A stretch of 64,000 bases of DNA, taken from positions 119,266 through 183,265 of the forward strand of contig NZ_LT629841.1 in assembly GCF_900106785.1 (NCBI RefSeq), read 5' to 3'. Of this stretch, positions 41,356 to 49,839 are shown one piece after another (position 1 is the first letter of the stretch; the number at the start of each line of letters is the position of its first letter). The notes below the pieces were generated by a model. It was not told the DNA's origin, did no database searches, and worked only from the letters and a program-made list of their open reading frames with translations. Both the position numbers and the translations under genes were made by a program. The stretch is from Prevotellamassilia timonensis (lineage in GTDB: Bacteria > Bacteroidota > Bacteroidia > Bacteroidales > Bacteroidaceae).

Positions 41356-42486
41356 TCAGTTCTTCAGCCTGAAGCGGTTGCCGGGCAGGCGCTTGATGGC
41401 GTTGAGGTCTTCGAGGTCGAAGAGCACGTCGGTGAGGGCTGCGGGGGCAAGGCCTGTTTGGTAGGATATTTGGTCGGAACTGAGGGAGTCGGCGGTGCCG
41501 AGTGCATCGACTACTAACTGCTCGAGCGGCTTGTAGGAGGTGAAGAGCTGTGGCTCGGCGGGCGCGGGGGCGGGCTGCCACTTGAGCAGGCGCACAATGT
41601 CGGACGCGGAGGTGACGAGTTCGGCCTGGCGGTCGGCTATGAGGCGGTTGCAGCCCTCGGAGGCGGGGTCGGTGGTGCGGCCGGGCACTGCCATGACGGG
41701 GCGGCCGTAGCTGCGGGCTATGCGGGCTGTGACAAGGGAGCCGCCATGGTGGGCACTCTCAACAACGAGTGTGGCAGAGGAGAGGCCGGCTACTATGCGG
41801 TTGCGCTGTATGAAACGGCCACGGTCGGGCGAGGTGCCGGTAAAGTACTCGGTAATGAGACCGCCATTGTGGGTCATCTGGCTGGCGGTGTCGCGGTGCA
41901 AACGGGGGTAGATGCGGTCGAGGCCGTGGGCCAGAACGGCGGCGGTGGGGAGGTGGCTATCAAGAGCCGCACGATGGGCATGTATGTCTACGCCATAGGC
42001 TAACCCGCTGATTATCAACACATCCGGAATGAGCAGCGCGAGGTCGCGAAGGAGGCTTTCGCACATCTGCTTGCCGTATTCGGTGACGTGGCGGGTGCCT
42101 ACCACGCTGAGTATGTGGCGGCGGTTGAGGGTGCCTGTGCCGCAGTAGAATAGCTGCAGCGGGCGGTCGGTGACTTTGGGCTCGAGCAGACGCGTGGGGT
42201 AATTGGCGCTGGTGGTGGGTATGACTTGTATGTGATGTTGCTGGCAGAAGTCCATTTCGGCCTCGGCACGGGCTTGGGCTTGGTGCAGGGCGGCAGTGTC
42301 GGCACGCAGGGCGGCCCACTGGCTGTGGGTGGGACGGGTGTCGGCAAGGGCGGCGGTGGCGGTGCCATAGTGTGCCACAAGGGCAAGGGCTTGCGACTGG
42401 CTCAGACCTCGCAGGGCGCTGAGGATGAGTGTGGCAAGGGCTTCGGCGGACTCGTCGGGGTGTGGGGCGATGGGGGCTGAGGGCAT
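41356..42486 (-). CDS. dprA: DNA-processing protein DprA
   Basis: The protein binds incoming single-stranded DNA and loads RecA during transformation. An N-terminal SAM-like segment (ALRGLSQSQALALVAHYGTATAAL) precedes the Rossmann-like core: LSVVGTRHVTEYGK, ISGLAYGVDIHAHRAAL, AHGLDRIYPRLHR, FIQRNRIVAGLSSATLVVESAHHGGSLVTARIA and VPGRTTDPASEGCNRLI. A C-terminal winged-helix (DML1-type) follows at about 320-376. The start at 42486 is preferred over the longer frame from 42552 because it begins eight bases after the upstream stop codon and the extra 22 residues are Arg/Pro-rich and overlap the thioesterase. The coding strand is unusually C-rich. A family B repeat lies downstream. Confidence 0.93.
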   Translation of the reverse strand: MPSAPIAPHPDESAEALATLILSALRGLSQSQALALVAHYGTATAALADTRPTHSQWAALRADTAALHQAQARAEAEMDFCQQHHIQVIPTTSANYPTRLLEPKVTDRPLQLFYCGTGTLNRRHILSVVGTRHVTEYGKQMCESLLRDLALLIPDVLIISGLAYGVDIHAHRAALDSHLPTAAVLAHGLDRIYPRLHRDTASQMTHNGGLITEYFTGTSPDRGRFIQRNRIVAGLSSATLVVESAHHGGSLVTARIARSYGRPVMAVPGRTTDPASEGCNRLIADRQAELVTSASDIVRLLKWQPAPAPAEPQLFTSYKPLEQLVVDALGTADSLSSDQISYQTGLAPAALTDVLFDLEDLNAIKRLPGNRFRLKN

Positions 42487-42494
42487 GGCGGCGC

Positions 42495-42908
42495 TTACTT
42501 TGCGGGGGTTGTAACGTGGGGGTCGGGCACTATGAGGTCGAGCTCGGGGCATTGGCTGAGACGGCCGTTGACCAGGCAGACGGCTTCGACGGTTGACTTG
42601 AACACGGGGCGCATGTCGGGCAAGCGGTAGAGGTCTTGCACGAATACGTATTTTATGCCTTCTTTTTTCAGGCCGAGCTTGCTCACAAATTCGTCGCCGC
42701 TGCGCAGGGGGGTCTTGAAGCGCATTTGCATGCCGGCCACCACGGCGTCGATGCCGCGCTCGTGCAGCTCGGCAAAACTGACGCCGCGCGAATGCAGAAA
42801 CTCGTGACGGGTGTGCTCGGTGTAGTGTTGGTAGTTGGCATTATTGACAATGCCCTGGAGGTCGCACTCGTAGTCGCGTACCTTGAAGTTGAGGCTATAG
42901 ATGTACAT
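42495..42908 (-). CDS. Acyl-CoA/acyl-ACP thioesterase, hotdog fold (4HBT)
   Basis: The 137-residue protein has the 4HBT signature VRDYECDLQGIVNNANYQHYTEHTRHEFL, with Asp at residue 16 in the position of the family's catalytic or activating acid before GIVNNANY. GMQMRFKTPLRSGDEF and TVEAVCLVNGRLSQCP are the following strands. It hydrolyses acyl thioesters, but the exact substrate (acyl-CoA, hydroxybenzoyl-type or others) is not determined. It precedes dprA by eight bases, so the two are co-transcribed. The upstream gap to DUF2851 (240 bp) carries tandem repeats. Confidence 0.88.
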   Translation of the reverse strand: MYIYSLNFKVRDYECDLQGIVNNANYQHYTEHTRHEFLHSRGVSFAELHERGIDAVVAGMQMRFKTPLRSGDEFVSKLGLKKEGIKYVFVQDLYRLPDMRPVFKSTVEAVCLVNGRLSQCPELDLIVPDPHVTTPAK

Positions 42909-42917
42909 TTGAATTTT

Positions 42918-43140
42918 AGTTGAAGAGTTGAGGAGTTGAGGAGTTGGTGAAGAGTTGAAAAGTTGAAGAGTTGAAGAGTTAAGGAGTTAGTTTATGAGTT
43001 GATGGGGTGACGGGTAAGTTTGCCAAGTTATTTCACTCAAGTTTCTTATCAATTCAACGTTAACACAACAAGCAGTGTAGCGCATGGCATGCTTACTCGC
43101 TAACTTCTCAACTCATCAACTTTTCAACTTGTTAACTCCC
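42918..43140. repeat. Inverted clusters of GAGTTGA-type short repeats
   Basis: About nine GTTGAAGA/GTTGAGGA units run from 42918 to 42990. The complementary pattern (CTTCTCAACTCATCAACTTTTCAACTT) is at about 43101-43130, so the two clusters can pair. A GGGTAAGTTTGCCAAG string between them also occurs at 7.82 kb, and related GTTAAC..GTTGAC strings flank family B copy 3. Confidence 0.7.
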
Positions 43141-43148
43141 CCCACAAT

Positions 43149-44450
43149 TCAGCTCCTGCCTTGCTTGAGATAGAGTGCGCCGAACTGGCAACGCAGGCAG
43201 TCCTTGCCATCGCAGTAGTGCTGGCGCAACTGTATGAGGGCCTGGCTGTCGGCAGCGTGGGCGGCCTTGATGCCGGCGCGCTCCCAGCAGCGGGTTATGT
43301 AGTTGCGCTCGGCGGGCAACTGCTCGAGCAGGGTGAAGGCGCGCTCGGCCAGGTCTTCGTCCATGCGCTGGCGGCCACAGGCAAAGAGCAAGGGCGACAC
43401 GGTGTTGATGAGCAGCAGGTTGAGCGAGGAGGTTTGCAGGGTTTTGTCACTCTCGCGACTTTCCTCGCCAAAGGCGTAATGGGTGCGCCAGTAGTTGGTG
43501 ACGCCTATTCTGAACAGGGCACGCAGAGCATCGAGGCTTGACGTTTCGGTCAGCAATGAAAAGTCGGCACGGCGCTCGCTGTAAAGGCGGGCCAGTTGCG
43601 ACAGGCGCACATGCGGAAAGTTCTGCGGACGCAACCGCCCGAAACGCCACTGTGCATGGCTGATGGGGGTGAGGCCGAACTTGTGCTGCAAAAATGCGTA
43701 CTCCGACTTGAGACGCATATAATAGCTGTCGCGACGCTCGGCCTTGACGAGGGTGTCGTCGAGCAGTCCGGCCTGGCCCATGAAGAAGGCTTCGACCTGG
43801 AACACGTCGTCGCGGTGCTTGCCTATCTGCTGCGGGTCGATGGTGAGGGCCCACTGCTCAAAGGCTTGGGCATTGGTGCCGAACCCGAAATTGCGCGCAA
43901 GGGTGATGAAAAAGGCACGCTCCCAGTCGCCGCCCGTGCGGTGCAAATATTGCTGCACACGGTCGGTTTTGCTCTCGAGCCGCTCTACCGTGAGGCGACT
44001 GAGCCAATTATGTACGGTGAGGGGAGGCACATGGGGTATGATGCGGTAGCAGGGCGGATAGGTTTCCTCATCTATCAGTGCCTGATAGTTGTGTTGCAGA
44101 TAGTCGGGCACGCTGAGCACCATTTGCGGCAACTGCTTGCCGTCGGCTGTGTGCACCTCGGCATCGGCTGCCGACACAATGTGTAATACGACATTGTTGT
44201 AGGCCGCATCGGTGTCGTGATGGTGGCGGAACCAGTCGCTCGAACGCTCGTGCACCTCGACATTGCCGGCCCACAGCATGCCGTTTATTTTTACTTTTGC
44301 GTTGAAAAAGTCTGGGCCGGAGTTGACCAGGTTGTGCACGCCGGGGTCTATCACATCTACTGCTTGCCCGTCGGTGGTGGCAAGAGGCGCAAGGCCGTAC
44401 AGGCGATGCTGCCAAACGTAATGGAGCAGGTATTCCATGAGTCGTTCCAT
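43149..44450 (-). CDS. DUF2851 family protein, 433 aa
   Basis: This is an uncharacterised protein typical of Bacteroidetes. The start at 44450 (MERLMEYLLHYVWQHRL) is preferred because it follows a consensus promoter by 15 bases; the longer frame reaches back through the promoter. Conserved-looking N-terminal features are GPDFFNAKVKINGMLWAGNVEVHERSSDW followed by HHHDTDAAYNNVVLHIV. The Cys-x-x-Cys-x-x-C-like C-terminus (CDGKDCLRCQFGALYL) could bind a metal or an Fe-S cluster. No signal peptide, so it is cytoplasmic. Function is unknown. The acidic/His positions would suit a nuclease, but that is speculative. It is divergent from mnmG, with 111 bases between start codons. Confidence 0.85.
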   Translation of the reverse strand: MERLMEYLLHYVWQHRLYGLAPLATTDGQAVDVIDPGVHNLVNSGPDFFNAKVKINGMLWAGNVEVHERSSDWFRHHHDTDAAYNNVVLHIVSAADAEVHTADGKQLPQMVLSVPDYLQHNYQALIDEETYPPCYRIIPHVPPLTVHNWLSRLTVERLESKTDRVQQYLHRTGGDWERAFFITLARNFGFGTNAQAFEQWALTIDPQQIGKHRDDVFQVEAFFMGQAGLLDDTLVKAERRDSYYMRLKSEYAFLQHKFGLTPISHAQWRFGRLRPQNFPHVRLSQLARLYSERRADFSLLTETSSLDALRALFRIGVTNYWRTHYAFGEESRESDKTLQTSSLNLLLINTVSPLLFACGRQRMDEDLAERAFTLLEQLPAERNYITRCWERAGIKAAHAADSQALIQLRQHYCDGKDCLRCQFGALYLKQGRS

Positions 44451-44464
44451 ATTGGTTAAACCAA

Positions 44465-44495
44465 CAAAGGTAGGCTTTTTTTGAAATCCCGCAAA
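44465..44495 (-). promoter_or_regulatory. Promoter of the DUF2851 gene
   Basis: Minus-strand TTTG (44492-44495), 19 bases, TACCTTTG (44465-44472): an exact Bacteroidetes consensus, only 15 bases before the chosen start codon. Confidence 0.72.
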
Positions 44496-44526
44496 CGGGG
44501 GAATGAGATAAATCAATAAAAACTCG

Positions 44527-44534
44527 TAATTTTG
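44527..44534 (+). promoter_or_regulatory. -7 box of mnmG
   Basis: TAATTTTG matches TAnnTTTG and lies 27 bases before the mnmG start. With the divergent box at 44465 it marks the point where gene orientation in the window switches. Confidence 0.6.
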
Positions 44535-44561
44535 CCACAAATAATAATACAATCACAATAC

Positions 44562-46439
44562 ATGGAAACTGTATTTCACTACGACGTCGTTGTTGTCGGT
44601 GCAGGCCATGCCGGTTGCGAGGCGGCAAGTGCCGCTGCACGCATGGGGGCCAAAACGTGCCTGGTGACAATGGACATGAACAAAATAGCGCAGATGAGCT
44701 GCAACCCTGCCGTGGGCGGTATTGCCAAAGGGCAGATTGTACGCGAAATTGATGCGCTCGGCGGACAAATGGGTGAGGTGACTGATGCCACGGCTATCCA
44801 GTTCCGCATGCTTAACCGCTCTAAAGGCCCCGCCATGTGGAGCCCAAGGGCACAGTGCGACCGCGCACGCTTTATTACTGAATGGCGACACCGGCTCGAA
44901 AATACGCCTAACCTGAACATTTGGCAGGACGAGGTGACGGAGGTGATTGCCGAACAGGGCGTGGTGAAAGGTGTGCGCACCATTTGGGGTGCCACGCTCA
45001 TGGCACGTGCCGTGGTGATTACTGCGGGCACTTTTCTGCGCGGCTTGATGCACATTGGTCGCAAACAGGTGAGCGGCGGACGATGCGCCGAACCTGCTGC
45101 GGCTTTCCTGACCGAAAGTATCAACAGTCTGGGCATTCGCTCGGCACGCATGAAGACGGGAACGCCTGTGCGCATTGACAAACGTTCGGTGCATCTCGAC
45201 GAAATGACCGTGCAGCCGGGCGAGACGGATTACCACCGCTTTTCGTACATCAGTCCGATGCGCCCGCTGCCGCAACTGCCTTGCTGGACGACCGACACCA
45301 ACGCCGAGGTGCACGAGGTGCTGCGTTCAGGATTGGCCGATTCCCCACTCTACAATGGCCAAATCAAGAGTATCGGTCCGCGTTACTGCCCGAGCATCGA
45401 AACCAAGCTTGTAACCTTCCCCGACCGTGACCACCACCCTTTGTTTCTTGAACCCGAGGGAGTGGAAACTAACGAGCTTTACCTGAATGGCTTTTCGTCG
45501 AGTCTGCCGATGAATGTGCAGATTGAGGCACTCAAGCGCATACCGTGTTTCCGCGACATTGTGGTGTACCGTCCGGGCTATGCCATCGAATACGACTTTT
45601 TCGACCCCACACAGTTGCACCACTCTCTCGAGACGAAGGCTGTCAGCGGCTTGTTCTTTGCAGGACAGGTTAACGGCACCACCGGATATGAGGAGGCGGC
45701 GGGCCAAGGCTTGATGGCGGGTATCAATGCCGCACTCAAGTGCGCTGGAAGCGAGCCTTTCGTGCTTCACCGCGACGAGGCGTATATTGGCGTGCTCATC
45801 GACGACCTTGTGACAAAAGGCGTGGACGAACCCTATCGTATGTTTACCTCGCGAGCCGAATACCGCATACTGCTGCGCCAGGACAATGCCGACATTCGCC
45901 TCACGCCTTATGCCGAAAAGTTTGGATTGGCCACAGCGGAACGTTTGCAGCGTTTTCACGCAAAGAAAAACAAGATTGGCGAAATCATCGATTTCTGCAA
46001 GCAGTACCCCATCAAGCCAAACGACATCAACGCCTTTCTTGAAGCGGTGGGCACTACCCCACTCCAGCGCGGCTGCAAATTGTTCGACCTCATCAACCGT
46101 CCGCAGTTGTCGCTGCTAAAATTGGCTGATGTCATCGCACCATTCAAGGAATTTCTCAACGCCATCACTTCTGACGCTGAAGAAACGATTGAGGCGGCCG
46201 AAATAGAAATGAAATACCACGGCTACATAGCTCGCGAGCGTGCCATGGCCGACAAGATGCAGCGCCTTGAGAATATCAAAATCCGCGGGCACTTCGACTA
46301 CGACAGTATCACGCAGTTGAGCACTGAAGCACGCCAAAAGCTTACTTCAATCGACCCCGAGACGCTTGCACAGGCCAGCCGCATTCCGGGCGTTTCGCCA
46401 AGCGACATCAGCGTACTGCTTGTTTTGATGGGACGATAG
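44562..46439 (+). CDS. mnmG: tRNA U34 5-carboxymethylaminomethyl modification enzyme MnmG (GidA)
   Basis: This 625-residue FAD protein works with MnmE (not in the window) to modify wobble U34 in certain tRNAs. The start at 44562 gives METVFHYDVVVVGAGHAGCEAA, placing the FAD dinucleotide-binding GxGxxG (VVGAGHAG) near the N-terminus. Signature motifs are SCNPAVGGIAKGQ, AMWSPRAQCDR and GLFFAGQVNGTTGYEEAAGQG. A C-terminal helical domain ends in IPGVSPSDISVLL. Length is normal. It is first on the plus strand, next to parS-like sites. In many bacteria this gene is near the replication origin. Confidence 0.97.
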   Translation: METVFHYDVVVVGAGHAGCEAASAAARMGAKTCLVTMDMNKIAQMSCNPAVGGIAKGQIVREIDALGGQMGEVTDATAIQFRMLNRSKGPAMWSPRAQCDRARFITEWRHRLENTPNLNIWQDEVTEVIAEQGVVKGVRTIWGATLMARAVVITAGTFLRGLMHIGRKQVSGGRCAEPAAAFLTESINSLGIRSARMKTGTPVRIDKRSVHLDEMTVQPGETDYHRFSYISPMRPLPQLPCWTTDTNAEVHEVLRSGLADSPLYNGQIKSIGPRYCPSIETKLVTFPDRDHHPLFLEPEGVETNELYLNGFSSSLPMNVQIEALKRIPCFRDIVVYRPGYAIEYDFFDPTQLHHSLETKAVSGLFFAGQVNGTTGYEEAAGQGLMAGINAALKCAGSEPFVLHRDEAYIGVLIDDLVTKGVDEPYRMFTSRAEYRILLRQDNADIRLTPYAEKFGLATAERLQRFHAKKNKIGEIIDFCKQYPIKPNDINAFLEAVGTTPLQRGCKLFDLINRPQLSLLKLADVIAPFKEFLNAITSDAEETIEAAEIEMKYHGYIARERAMADKMQRLENIKIRGHFDYDSITQLSTEARQKLTSIDPETLAQASRIPGVSPSDISVLLVLMGR

Positions 46440-46455
46440 GCGGTGCTTGACAGGA

Positions 46456-46500
46456 CGGCGAACGGCGCACTTTTATTTCAAGGCCGTTCGCCGCTTGTTT
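46456..46500 (+). terminator. Rho-independent terminator of mnmG
   Basis: CGGCGAACGGC and GCCGTTCGCCG form a perfect 11 bp stem with a 16-base loop, followed by CTTGTTT, 17 bases after the stop codon. Confidence 0.7.
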
Positions 46501-46578
46501 AAAGTAACGCTCTAACAGAATATCCCCGCATAGGCGTTCAAACAGCCAAATACGGCCATTTTACCGCCGTTTAGTTCG

Positions 46579-46594
46579 CGTTCCACGTGAAACA
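46579..46594. promoter_or_regulatory. parS-like site 1
   Basis: CGTTCCACGTGAAACA differs from the classical parS palindrome TGTTCCACGTGAAACA at one end base (15 of 16). It lies between mnmG and apt, where ParB/Spo0J-type centromere sites often occur in bacteria. The palindrome is too specific to be likely by chance. Confidence 0.75.
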
Positions 46595-46628
46595 AACAGC
46601 ACTAAAGCATATCAAAATCAGGAATTTC

Positions 46629-47165
46629 ATGAATACAAAACTGCTTTTAGACAATCTCCGCACGGTATACGACTTTCCGAAACCTGGCATACACTTCAAG
46701 GACGTTACCACACTGTTCAAAAATCCCGCGTGCATCGAAGAAATGGCGCAAGAGTTGGTGCGCATTTACCAAGACAAGGGCATTACAAAGGTAGTGGGCA
46801 TTGAGAGCCGCGGCTTTGTAATGGGCGCCATTTTGGCCCAGAAACTCGGTGCCGGCTTTGTGATGGCGCGCAAACCCGGAAAGCTGCCAGCCGAAACGCG
46901 CAAAGCCACCTACCTTAAAGAGTACGGCTACGACACCATCGAAATACACGCCGACGCCATCACCGCCGACGATGTGGTGTTGATACACGACGACCTACTC
47001 GCCACCGGCGGTTCGATGCAAGCCGCATACGACCTTGTACAAGCGTTCAAACCGAAGCATACGTACATAAATTTCCTTATAGAATTGCAAATGGAAGGCC
47101 TTGAAGGACGCAAAGCCCTTGGCAAAGACCTTGACATTACAACACTACTCACCATCAGCGAATGA
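46629..47165 (+). CDS. apt: Adenine phosphoribosyltransferase
   Basis: This 178-residue salvage enzyme converts adenine and PRPP to AMP. The start at 46629 (MNTKLLLDNLRTVYDFPKPG) fits the usual Apt N-terminus; an upstream in-frame ATG would overlap the parS-like site. Motifs are DFPKPGIHFKDVT, GIESRGFVMGA and the PRPP-binding VVLIHDDLLATGGS with adjacent acidic residues. The stop overlaps the uvrC start by four bases, so the two are coupled. Length is typical (about 175). Confidence 0.96.
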   Translation: MNTKLLLDNLRTVYDFPKPGIHFKDVTTLFKNPACIEEMAQELVRIYQDKGITKVVGIESRGFVMGAILAQKLGAGFVMARKPGKLPAETRKATYLKEYGYDTIEIHADAITADDVVLIHDDLLATGGSMQAAYDLVQAFKPKHTYINFLIELQMEGLEGRKALGKDLDITTLLTISE

Positions 47166-48979
47166 ATGCCGAGTTACAAACCTACCTCAAAGGCATCGTA
47201 AATAATCTGCCCGAAACACCGGGGTGCTACCAGTACCTCGATGATTCGGGCACTATCATTTACGTTGGAAAGGCCAAGAACCTGAAACGACGCGTCAGCT
47301 CATACTTCAACAAAGAGCAGCAGACGCGCAAAACCCGATTGCTCGTCACACACATACGCGACATTCGCTATGTGGTTGTAAAGACGGAGGCCGACGCCTT
47401 GTTGCTTGAAAACAACCTCATCAAGCGTTACAAGCCGCACTACAACGTTCTGCTCAAAGACGATAAAACCTACCCTTCCATCGCTATCACCACCGAATAT
47501 CTGCCTCGCATATTCAAAACACGACAACGCGGCAAACGCGGTGCAATATACTTTGGCCCCTACAGCCATGTGCCCACTCTCTATGCACTGCTCGACTTGT
47601 GCCGCGAGCTGTACCAACCGCGCCCGTGCCACACTCCCATGACCCGCGAGGGCGTTGAAAACGGCAAATACGACGTCTGCCTCGACTACCACATACACCG
47701 CTGCAAGGCTCCATGCGTGGGCAAGCAAAGCCACGACGACTATATGCGCTGCATTGAAGCCTGCAAGGAAATACTGAAGGGCAACACCGCCGATGTGGCC
47801 CGCAAAATGCGCGAAGAAATGATAGCCCTGGCCAACGAACTGCGTTTTGAGGAGGCACAAGAAATCAAGCGGCGGTACGACTTGATAGAGAGTTACCGCG
47901 CAAAGAGCGAGGTGGTGTCGAACGTGTTGCACAATATTGACGTATTCAACATCGAGACCGAGGAAAAAACGGCCTACATCAACTATCTGCACGTAACCAA
48001 CGGCTGCATCAACCAGGCATTCACCTTTGAATACAAGAAAAAACTCGACGAAACCGACGAGGAGTTGCTCACGCTGAGCATTATCGAGATGCGCGAGCGC
48101 TACGCCAGCCAGTCGAAAGAGATAGTTGTGCCGTTCCACGTCGACCTGCCCGATGGCATGGTGGAACAGACCGTGCCCCAGAAGGGCGACAAGAAGAAGC
48201 TGCTCGAACTGTCAAAGCTCAATGTCAAGCAATACAAATTCGACCGTCTGAAGCAAGCTGACAAGCTCAATCCCGAACAAAAGCAGACACGATTGATGAA
48301 GGAGATACAGCGCGACTTAGGTTTGCCCAAATTGCCCCTTCACATCGAACTTTTCGACAACTCCAACATCAGCGGCGCCGATGCCGTGGCCGCTTGCGTC
48401 GTGTTTGAAAAGCTCAAACCCGCCAAAAGCGAATACCGCAAGTTCAACATCAAAACCGTGACCGGCCCCGACGATTACGCCTCAATGAAAGAAGTGGTGC
48501 GCCGCCGCTACACCCGCCTGAGCCAGGAAGGGCGCCCCCTGCCCGACCTCATCATAGCCGACGGCGGACGCGGACAAATGGAAATGATACGCGAGGTGGT
48601 TGAGGACGAGTTGGGACTCGAAATCCCCATAGCCGGTCTGGCCAAGGACGACCGCCACCGCACCCGTGAGATGCTCTACGGCTTTCCGCCCGCCATCATC
48701 GGCATCAAACCCGAGAGCCAGCTGTTCCGCACCCTCACACAGATGCAGGACGAGGTACACCGCTTCGCCATAAGTTTTCACCGCGACAAGCGTTCTAAGC
48801 GCCAGACAGCCTCCGAACTCGACACCATAGCAGGCATAGGCCCCGCCACCAAGCAAACCCTGCTCAAGCAGTTCAAGAGCGTCAAACGCATAAAGGAAGC
48901 CACTCTGCCCGAGCTGCAAGCCCTGTTAGGCACAGCCCGAGGCGAAAAAATATACCACAATCTGCACACCAACGGATAA
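47162..48979 (+). CDS. uvrC: UvrABC excinuclease subunit C
   Basis: This 605-residue nuclease makes both incisions in nucleotide-excision repair. The N-terminal GIY-YIG domain (about 16-95) has PGCYQYLDDSGTIIYVGKAKNLKRRV. Then follow the Cys-rich segment CLDYHIHRCKAPCVG, the UVR coiled-coil (about 208-243, MREEMIALANELRFEEAQEIKRR), the RNase H-like endonuclease with LFDNSNISGADAVAACVVF and LIIADGGRGQMEM (Asp residues), and a helix-hairpin-helix C-terminus (IAGIGPATKQTLLKQF). The domain order is complete. It is translationally coupled to apt by ATGA overlap. Confidence 0.97.
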   Translation: MNAELQTYLKGIVNNLPETPGCYQYLDDSGTIIYVGKAKNLKRRVSSYFNKEQQTRKTRLLVTHIRDIRYVVVKTEADALLLENNLIKRYKPHYNVLLKDDKTYPSIAITTEYLPRIFKTRQRGKRGAIYFGPYSHVPTLYALLDLCRELYQPRPCHTPMTREGVENGKYDVCLDYHIHRCKAPCVGKQSHDDYMRCIEACKEILKGNTADVARKMREEMIALANELRFEEAQEIKRRYDLIESYRAKSEVVSNVLHNIDVFNIETEEKTAYINYLHVTNGCINQAFTFEYKKKLDETDEELLTLSIIEMRERYASQSKEIVVPFHVDLPDGMVEQTVPQKGDKKKLLELSKLNVKQYKFDRLKQADKLNPEQKQTRLMKEIQRDLGLPKLPLHIELFDNSNISGADAVAACVVFEKLKPAKSEYRKFNIKTVTGPDDYASMKEVVRRRYTRLSQEGRPLPDLIIADGGRGQMEMIREVVEDELGLEIPIAGLAKDDRHRTREMLYGFPPAIIGIKPESQLFRTLTQMQDEVHRFAISFHRDKRSKRQTASELDTIAGIGPATKQTLLKQFKSVKRIKEATLPELQALLGTARGEKIYHNLHTNG

Positions 48980-48986
48980 ATAGACG

Positions 48987-48994
48987 TAACTTTG
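48987..48994 (+). promoter_or_regulatory. -7 box of dtd, candidate leaderless promoter
   Basis: TAACTTTG matches TAnnTTTG and ends five bases before the dtd start codon at 49000. Transcription starting 4-7 bases after the box would give an mRNA with essentially no leader. Confidence 0.55.
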
Positions 48995-48999
48995 CCCAC

Positions 49000-49452
49000 A
49001 TGAGAGCAGTAATACAACGCGTGCAACACGCATCAGTCACCATCAACGGCCAAATAAAATCGGCCATACACCAAGGTTTCCTCATTCTGTTAGGCATTGA
49101 AGAGGCCGACAACCGCGACGACGCCGACTGGCTATGCCGCAAAATAAGCGCTCTGCGCGTGTTTGACGATGAAGACGGGGTGATGAACCGCAGCCTGCAA
49201 GACATTGGCGGAGAAGCGCTCGTAGTAAGCCAATTCACCCTCATGGCCTCATACAAGAAGGGCAACCGCCCGTCGTACATACGCGCCGCCGGCCATGAGC
49301 ACGCCATACCCCTTTACGAATACTTTTGCCAAGCTCTCGAGCAAGCCCTCGGCCGCCCCATCGGCACAGGCCAGTTTGGGGCCGACATGAAAGTCGAGCT
49401 GCTCAACGACGGCCCGGTAACCATCTGCATGGACACCAAAAACAAAGAATAA
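49000..49452 (+). CDS. dtd: D-aminoacyl-tRNA deacylase
   Basis: This 150-residue homodimeric enzyme hydrolyses D-aminoacyl-tRNA (and Gly-tRNA-Ala), protecting translation. Hallmarks are VIQRVQHASVTING at the N-terminus, VVSQFTLMA (the SQxT active-site motif) and LLNDGPVTICMDT with the cross-subunit Gly-cisPro pair (GP). Length is typical (about 145-150). Its stop codon overlaps the start of the MazG-like gene by one base. It probably heads a dtd-mazG-deoC transcript. Confidence 0.96.
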   Translation: MRAVIQRVQHASVTINGQIKSAIHQGFLILLGIEEADNRDDADWLCRKISALRVFDDEDGVMNRSLQDIGGEALVVSQFTLMASYKKGNRPSYIRAAGHEHAIPLYEYFCQALEQALGRPIGTGQFGADMKVELLNDGPVTICMDTKNKE

Positions 49453-49796
49453 TGCCCCAAACCTTAGCCGACCTACAAAGGCGTGTAGACAACTGGATAC
49501 ACACCTATGGCGTACGCTATTTCAGCGAACTCACCAACATGGCCTGCCTCACTGAGGAGGTGGGCGAACTGGCCCGTGTGATGGCCCGAAAGTATGGCGA
49601 CCAATCGTTCAAAAAAGGCGAGACACACGACCCTTCTGAAGAAATGGCCGACGTGCTATGGGTACTCATCTGCCTGGCCAACCAAACCGGTGTAGACCTT
49701 ACCAAGGCCATGGAGCAGAGTTTTGAAAAGAAGACCAAGCGCGACGCCACACGCCACCTCAACAACCCAAAACTGGCACCCCGCGAGCAGCCCTGA
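49452..49796 (+). CDS. MazG-like nucleotide pyrophosphohydrolase
   Basis: This 114-residue all-alpha NTP pyrophosphohydrolase-type protein has the MazG EExxE...ExxD metal-binding signature, visible as LTEEVGELARVMARK and EEMADVLWVLICLAN. It probably hydrolyses non-canonical or surplus (d)NTPs to NMPs. The start at 49452 overlaps the dtd stop by one base (TAATG) and gives a protein of normal length. The longer frame from 49326 adds an Arg/Pro-rich, non-homologous N-terminus inside dtd. The gene is followed by deoC after a 43-base gap. Confidence 0.9.
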   Translation: MPQTLADLQRRVDNWIHTYGVRYFSELTNMACLTEEVGELARVMARKYGDQSFKKGETHDPSEEMADVLWVLICLANQTGVDLTKAMEQSFEKKTKRDATRHLNNPKLAPREQP

Positions 49797-49839
49797 GCCG
49801 CCCGCGCACACAACACAATAACACACATATCAAGAGACT

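Noticed and set aside
42487-42552. Longer dprA start (22 extra residues)
   Set aside because: It overlaps the thioesterase coding region and adds an Arg/Pro-rich segment without family support.
44450-44562. Replication origin placed exactly at the divergent promoter gap
   Set aside because: No DnaA-box cluster or A+T-rich unwinding region was seen in 111 bp, and the apparent base skew is opposite to expectation.
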